Assembly (NCBI GenBank): GCA_016758965.1
Contig: JAEPRB010000016.1
Coordinates: 248,001-312,000, forward strand
Direction of reading: 5' to 3'
Length of the DNA: 64,000 nucleotides
Source: Circinella minor
Lineage: Eukaryota; Mucoromycota; Mucoromycetes; Mucorales; Lichtheimiaceae
Numbering within the stretch: position 1 is the first letter of the stretch; each line of letters begins with the position of its first letter. The notes under the pieces were generated by a model. It searched no databases and was not told the DNA's origin. It worked only from the letters and a program-made list of their open reading frames with translations. The position numbers and the translations under genes were made by a program. Below, one piece after another: positions 59,450 through 64,000 of this stretch.

Positions 59450-62400
59450 TTACCAAAGATCGGAAGCTCTTGGACGAGCCGAAGATTTGGTTTTTTTACT
59501 ACTACTTTCATCACTATAACTATGACTACGGCCACTACTATGGCTAGTAGTACTCTTTTTCTTTACATTGGTTTCCTTTTCTACCCAAACAGCATTATTC
59601 AATTCATTATCTTCTTCACTATCATCACTATCATCATGACGATGACGATGTCGTTTTCTTGAAGAAGAAGAAGATTTTTCCTTCTTTCTCTTTTCTTTCT
59701 TATGGGTTTTCTTATGTCGTTTCTTGTCTTTTTTCCTTCGTCGTTGTCGTCTTTTCTCATCTTCTTCACTATCATCACTTTCTTCAGTCTTTTTTCCTTT
59801 TTGTTCTTCATCCTCATCCTCGTCATCAGAGACAGAAATATGACGTCGTTTTGAAGTATGAGAACGCGGCTTGAAAGGTTCAACAACAACACGTTCAGAA
59901 GCGATTTTAAATTCTGCTGTTAAAGATGATCGTTCCGCGGGACGGTTAAATTTCGGCCGGAACGGTTCCGCATCTACTCCTGATTTATTTGTTAAAGTTG
60001 ATAATTCAGGTGGTAAAGGAGGTCCAATAAGTTGATCGTCTTCTTCCTCCTGCTTGACTTGATCTCGTTTTTGTTGTTGTTGTTGTTGTGAATTGGGCAA
60101 TGGTTGTCGTTGACTTTCAGTGTTCGCTGGTTTATGTTCTTTTTCTTCTTCTTCTTCTTCCTCCTCTTCATCATCATCCGAGTTTTCAAAAATGGCTTTA
60201 AATATATCCATTGAAGGTCGTTCATAATCCGATGGTTCCTCTGCTGCTGATGATTTTTTAGTATCATCTGATTCTTGCTGTGGTAATGACGGTTGTTGTT
60301 GTTGTTGTTCCAATGTTTGTTTTGATACTAATGTTGATGAGGGTGGTAGTGTTGATGACGATATAGATTCCATTGCTGCTGTCGATGGTGGTTTGGGTCG
60401 GTCGGATGGTTTTGGTATAACAGCATTCAATGTAGGATCATCCTTCCATAAATCAATAGCTTTGGGTTTATTGGTATTACGACCACCAGCAGTGCTTTGG
60501 TAACGTAACATTTCATCCATCTTATCTTCACTTAGTGCATCTCTCGATCCAGCTTGTGTGCGTCCTCCTGTACTTCCTTTGGATGGATCATGATCTGGAT
60601 GAGGATTACGTACATTAAATCGTTTACAAACAAGCTTTGATGGATAGAATGGTTTAACTGTTCGAGTTAGCTGACCAAACATTTTCATGGCTGCAGCTTG
60701 TGCTTCTTGAGATTTCTAATAAAAACAATATAATATATGAGTTAATATACGAGTTTTCTCTATCCAAGATAATTCAATAAATATATGGTTTTTTTTTTAC
60801 CTCTGTGACAGGTTTTGGTTTTTCAGCCTCTTCCTTCTCTCTCAATTCCTTTTCTTTACGCCATTGAGCTTCAGTTTTCAATCCACCTTCAAATGAGGTA
60901 TGTTCTATTGTTGATGATGATGATGATGCTGTTGTTGTTGTACTTGCAGATGTAAATCGGCCACTCATCATGGCACTAATAGGTCGAAAAATTCTCGCTG
61001 CTTTAGCAAATTCATCCATTTCTTTCATACCTTGCTCATGTGTTAATCCTTCAGGAACAGGTATTGTTGTCATGGGTTCACCATCTTGAGTTTTTAACCC
61101 AGCTTGGTTTTCTAAATAATGACGATACCGTGCTTGTTTTTTCAAATTATCACCAAATGGCATATAGCCACGTAAGGCCATATTTGCTTGCTGTTTACTA
61201 ATCGTAGGAAAATCCGTTAATTTTGTAGGGTCAATGGGACCTTTGTCGACGAAGAATTTTAAGACATTGTCTAAACGATCCTTGGATTTATCGGGTATAT
61301 AATCAAAGACTGATCTTGGTTCAATTGGTTTTTCGCCTAATATTATACCACGTTCTTCAGATGACATATTGTATCGAGGTTCAGCTGTTGCATGTTGCTG
61401 CTCTAAATGCTGATGTTCATTGTAATCATCAGGGACTTGAGGAGGTTGATACCATTCTCCTAATTCTTGTGGTTGATCTGATAATATAAACCCCTTTAAT
61501 GGAAGTCGTCCATCATTGCATGGTGTTTTCTTTTTTGAAGATTCATATGTTGATGATACTGTTTTTGTCCTTTTCGATGGTCGCTGTTGTGGTTGGTCGT
61601 CCAAATCATATAATGTATGATGATAATCTCGTCGATCATTTCCATAAACATCTACATCGTCTTCATCATCTTCAAATGCACTCAATCCAAATCTTTTTTT
61701 ATTAATAATATTATTTTCCATTCCAAAAGCAGCTCGTTCTTCTTCATCATCTTCCCCTTGTTGTAATTGACGTAATCGACGCATTTCAGCCACTTGTGGA
61801 ACATGTTTTTCTAGTTCATAACCCAATCCAAATGAGTTTGTCTTTGACTTAAAATCGACAATTGGTGTATCGCGTGGTGCAAATGTGACATCGTCACGAC
61901 CAACAATCTCCACATAATCAACATGAATTTTCTTTCTTGGTCCAATACCTTGACCAGGTTTCCATCCCAATTTTCGTAATAATCGTATACCCACAGAATC
62001 ATTTGTGGGTCCCACCATATCCATTAAACTAGTACCCAGAAATCCAATTCCACTACCACGTGCTTCATCTTCTTGTTGTTGACGTTTACGTGCTGCCATT
62101 TCTCGTTCAGTTCCACCAAGTACATCAAATTCGTCGGTGGCTACGAGTTTTCGTGCGTTGGCTATTTCTTGTAAATCTTCTTCGTCCATAAAATCTTCAG
62201 GTCGACTAGCATGTTGATCAGTGCGTGCACTACGAGACGAAACAAATGAAGAAGGTGTCCAACCTGAATCCGTGAAAAAAGAAAAAAAAATATAAAGATT
62301 TTTATTTTTTTATTCAAATTAGAAGAAATTATGGCGTAAAGTGTGTATATTCATTAAAGTGTTATATTATACATTACCTTCTTTGGATCCAACCGTATTA

Positions 62401-62630
62401 TAATAACCGGCAGAAAATCCACCAGTAAAAGCACCATGAAAACGTCGACGGCCTTTTTCATCACGTACTTCTTGTTTCCATGTTGGTACAAATTGACCAG
62501 AATCAGTTAAACCTTGGCGTCGATCGCGTTCTGTTTGTTCTGGAAATGGTGTACCAAAAACGATATGACTATCTGACCCTCCTTTGGTTTCAGTTGTTGA
62601 TTGTTGTTTATTGTCACCATAACGGGACAT
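59450..62630 (-). CDS. GPATCH1: G-patch domain protein, GPATCH1/TGH family (3 exons, ~993 aa)
   Basis: Nuclear RNA-processing factor associated with spliceosomes in other eukaryotes. Exons 62630-62378, 62263-60801 and 60715-59450 on the minus strand, about 993 residues; start [10 protein letters not shown]. The N-terminal DUF1604 block ([40 protein letters not shown] then GWTPSSF) covers about residues 45-92. A G-patch follows at about 170-215 ([19 protein letters not shown]). The middle holds [16 protein letters not shown] and the [18 protein letters not shown] segment ([13 protein letters not shown]). The third exon opens [19 protein letters not shown] and [13 protein letters not shown], both typical of the family. 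The C-terminal third is low-complexity: acidic runs, poly-Gln, Lys/Arg-rich stretches and RS-like [13 protein letters not shown], ending ARASDLW, as in splicing factors. Interacting helicase not deducible here. Confidence 0.93.
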
Positions 62631-64000
62631 TTGAAATAAAAATTAGTTTGAAGATTAATAAAAGATTCAAAAAAAAAAAAAAAAAAAGAAAGAATAGATC
62701 AAAAATCGATTTAAAAAATTTAAGAGAAGCCTTTCTGCACAGTTAATTCTATGAAAAATCATGGAGCTTTTTTTTTTTTTGAGACAAAGAAAACTCAGTT
62801 TTGCTAATGATCGAGGGAAATGGGAACCATAGCAAAGCAAATTTATTTTATTAATTCGTTCTATCTTTAACTCTATATACATAATTATAGAAAACAAATA
62901 TGGTAATCCCTTTTAATTATATTTCTTTCGGGTCTTTATTGTATTAATAAATGAAAGTGTTCTATTTTTCAGTCAATGATGATTTCTTTACTAGATATTG
63001 CATTAGTATTATATATATATCATTTATACTATTACACTGTTTCTTTTGCATTTTTTTAAATCAAATCTTTATCTTCATAGCTGATTTTTCATATTTCGGC
63101 TCCTTTGAAATTATAATCACTATTCTTGATACGATTCAACATGACGTTGTGTTGCTCAGGTATCGTTGGTTGATCTGAAGTTGTTATAGAAATAAACATC
63201 ATCAGATACTTAGAGATTATTATTACCATTTTAATTTAATTAATTTGTTGCTATTCTTCTGTCCATCTTTATATGTGAACGTGTATGTGTCACACCTTCT
63301 TCATCCACCACCAGTATTTTGTTACTTGCAATTATATATATATATATATGAAAAAGAGAAAGAAAATATTCCATAAATGATTAAAAAATCGTTCTTATTA
63401 CTAATGTATAATTTATGCCAATTTTTCAACTAAAAATGGTTTACCACATTATCAATGTATTATATATACTCAAATAGGAATAATCATATTTTATAGTATG
63501 ATGATAAACAAAACTCACATCAAAGAGAGAGAGAGAGAAAGAACGTTTACTTCATATATATATATATACTACGTTTTAGTACAATGATAACGCTTCGACA
63601 ACAAACTTTTTCAAGAAAGTTAATAAATTTATTTATTTTAAAATTATTTGACAAACAATTATAAAAGTTACTATCTACATGTTCTTCTTTATATAACAGA
63701 AAACATATGTAGTTGATATTATAAAACTATCATCTCAAAAATATATATTATATTACATTAAGCTCTTCTGATCATATATATATATATATATATATATAAA
63801 GTTACTTTTTATATTCATCTTTTCATTATAATTGTTATAAAATGCTACTACTGTGCTACTGGTAATACTAATATTATTTGAACAAAATTAGTTATGTTTC
63901 AATATTTTACGGGTCCAAAATTTAATTCCGCTCACCCCCCCCCCTTTTTTTTCGAGTTTTTTTTTTTCCTTTTCATCTCTCCCCAATATCCTCTTTCTTT
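62631..64000. other. Right-edge intergenic region
   Basis: Promoter side of the GPATCH1 gene, then AT-rich DNA with no supported gene. A pure A run (62670-62687) and T run (62768-62780) flank the start region. A GA repeat lies at 63524-63540, TA repeats at 63332-63350 and 63775-63799, and C/T homopolymers at 63936-63970. Confidence 0.5.
63775..63799. repeat. TA dinucleotide repeat
   Basis: About twelve TA units in AT-rich intergenic DNA near the right edge. Confidence 0.8.

Noticed and set aside
1..64000. Biosynthetic gene cluster reading (P450 plus transporters)
   Set aside because: No synthase, terpene cyclase or NRPS/PKS backbone gene is present; a lone P450 next to ALAS and MFS genes is not enough.

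Overview
The window looks like nuclear DNA of an early-diverging filamentous fungus, most likely Mucorales (Mucoromycota). It is AT-rich. Nearly every gene is interrupted by short GT-AG introns, mostly 50-200 bp, so single open frames are exons rather than whole genes. The recognisable proteins are fungal: Dal5-like anion:cation symporters, 5-aminolevulinate synthase with heme-regulatory motifs, a fungal P450, and TPR/F-box/LRR proteins. Exon boundaries below were joined by hand from splice consensus, codon phase and comparison between paralogues. Assignment to order is inference.

Layout. 1-609: decayed Tc1/mariner-type transposase. 1.3-3.9 kb: secreted alkaline phosphatase 1 (7 exons). 5.5-22.2 kb: five tandem same-strand MFS transporter genes, all with the same 7-exon structure. 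22.9-25.1 kb: TPR/F-box/LRR protein 1 (minus). 27.0-28.7 kb: multi-pass membrane protein of unknown function. 29.4-30.1 kb: minus-strand pseudogene of the array-type transporter. 30.8-31.0 kb: small MITE-like element. 33.1-36.2 kb: alkaline phosphatase 2 (12 exons). 36.9-38.7 kb: cytochrome P450. 41.7-43.7 kb: 5-aminolevulinate synthase. 44.9-47.5 kb: a more distant Dal5-type transporter (12 exons, minus). 49.3-54.7 kb: TPR/F-box/LRR proteins 2 and 3 (minus). 56.0-56.8 kb: prefoldin subunit 6. 57.0-58.9 kb: WD40/DUF2415-like protein (minus). 59.4-62.6 kb: G-patch protein of the GPATCH1 family (minus).

How the genes fit together. The right end (prefoldin, DUF2415-like, GPATCH1) is conserved housekeeping sequence. 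The left and middle are dominated by lineage-specific paralogues of three families: alkaline phosphatase, Dal5-like symporter and F-box protein. They recur as two blocks, AP1 + five MFS + F-box 1 and pseudo-MFS + AP2 ... MFS + F-box 2/3. This suggests an old segmental duplication followed by local tandem expansion, intron turnover and gene decay. Functionally, secreted phosphatases that release phosphate and anion symporters that import small organic anions fit a nutrient-scavenging locus; substrates cannot be read from sequence.

The clearest evolutionary signal is in the transporter array. MFS-1 and MFS-2 share their 3' flanks, and MFS-2 and MFS-3 share their 5' flanks. The extra ~1.35 kb in the MFS-2/MFS-3 spacer matches an insertion with retroelement-like reading frames. 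I saw no tRNA, rRNA or CRISPR-like feature.
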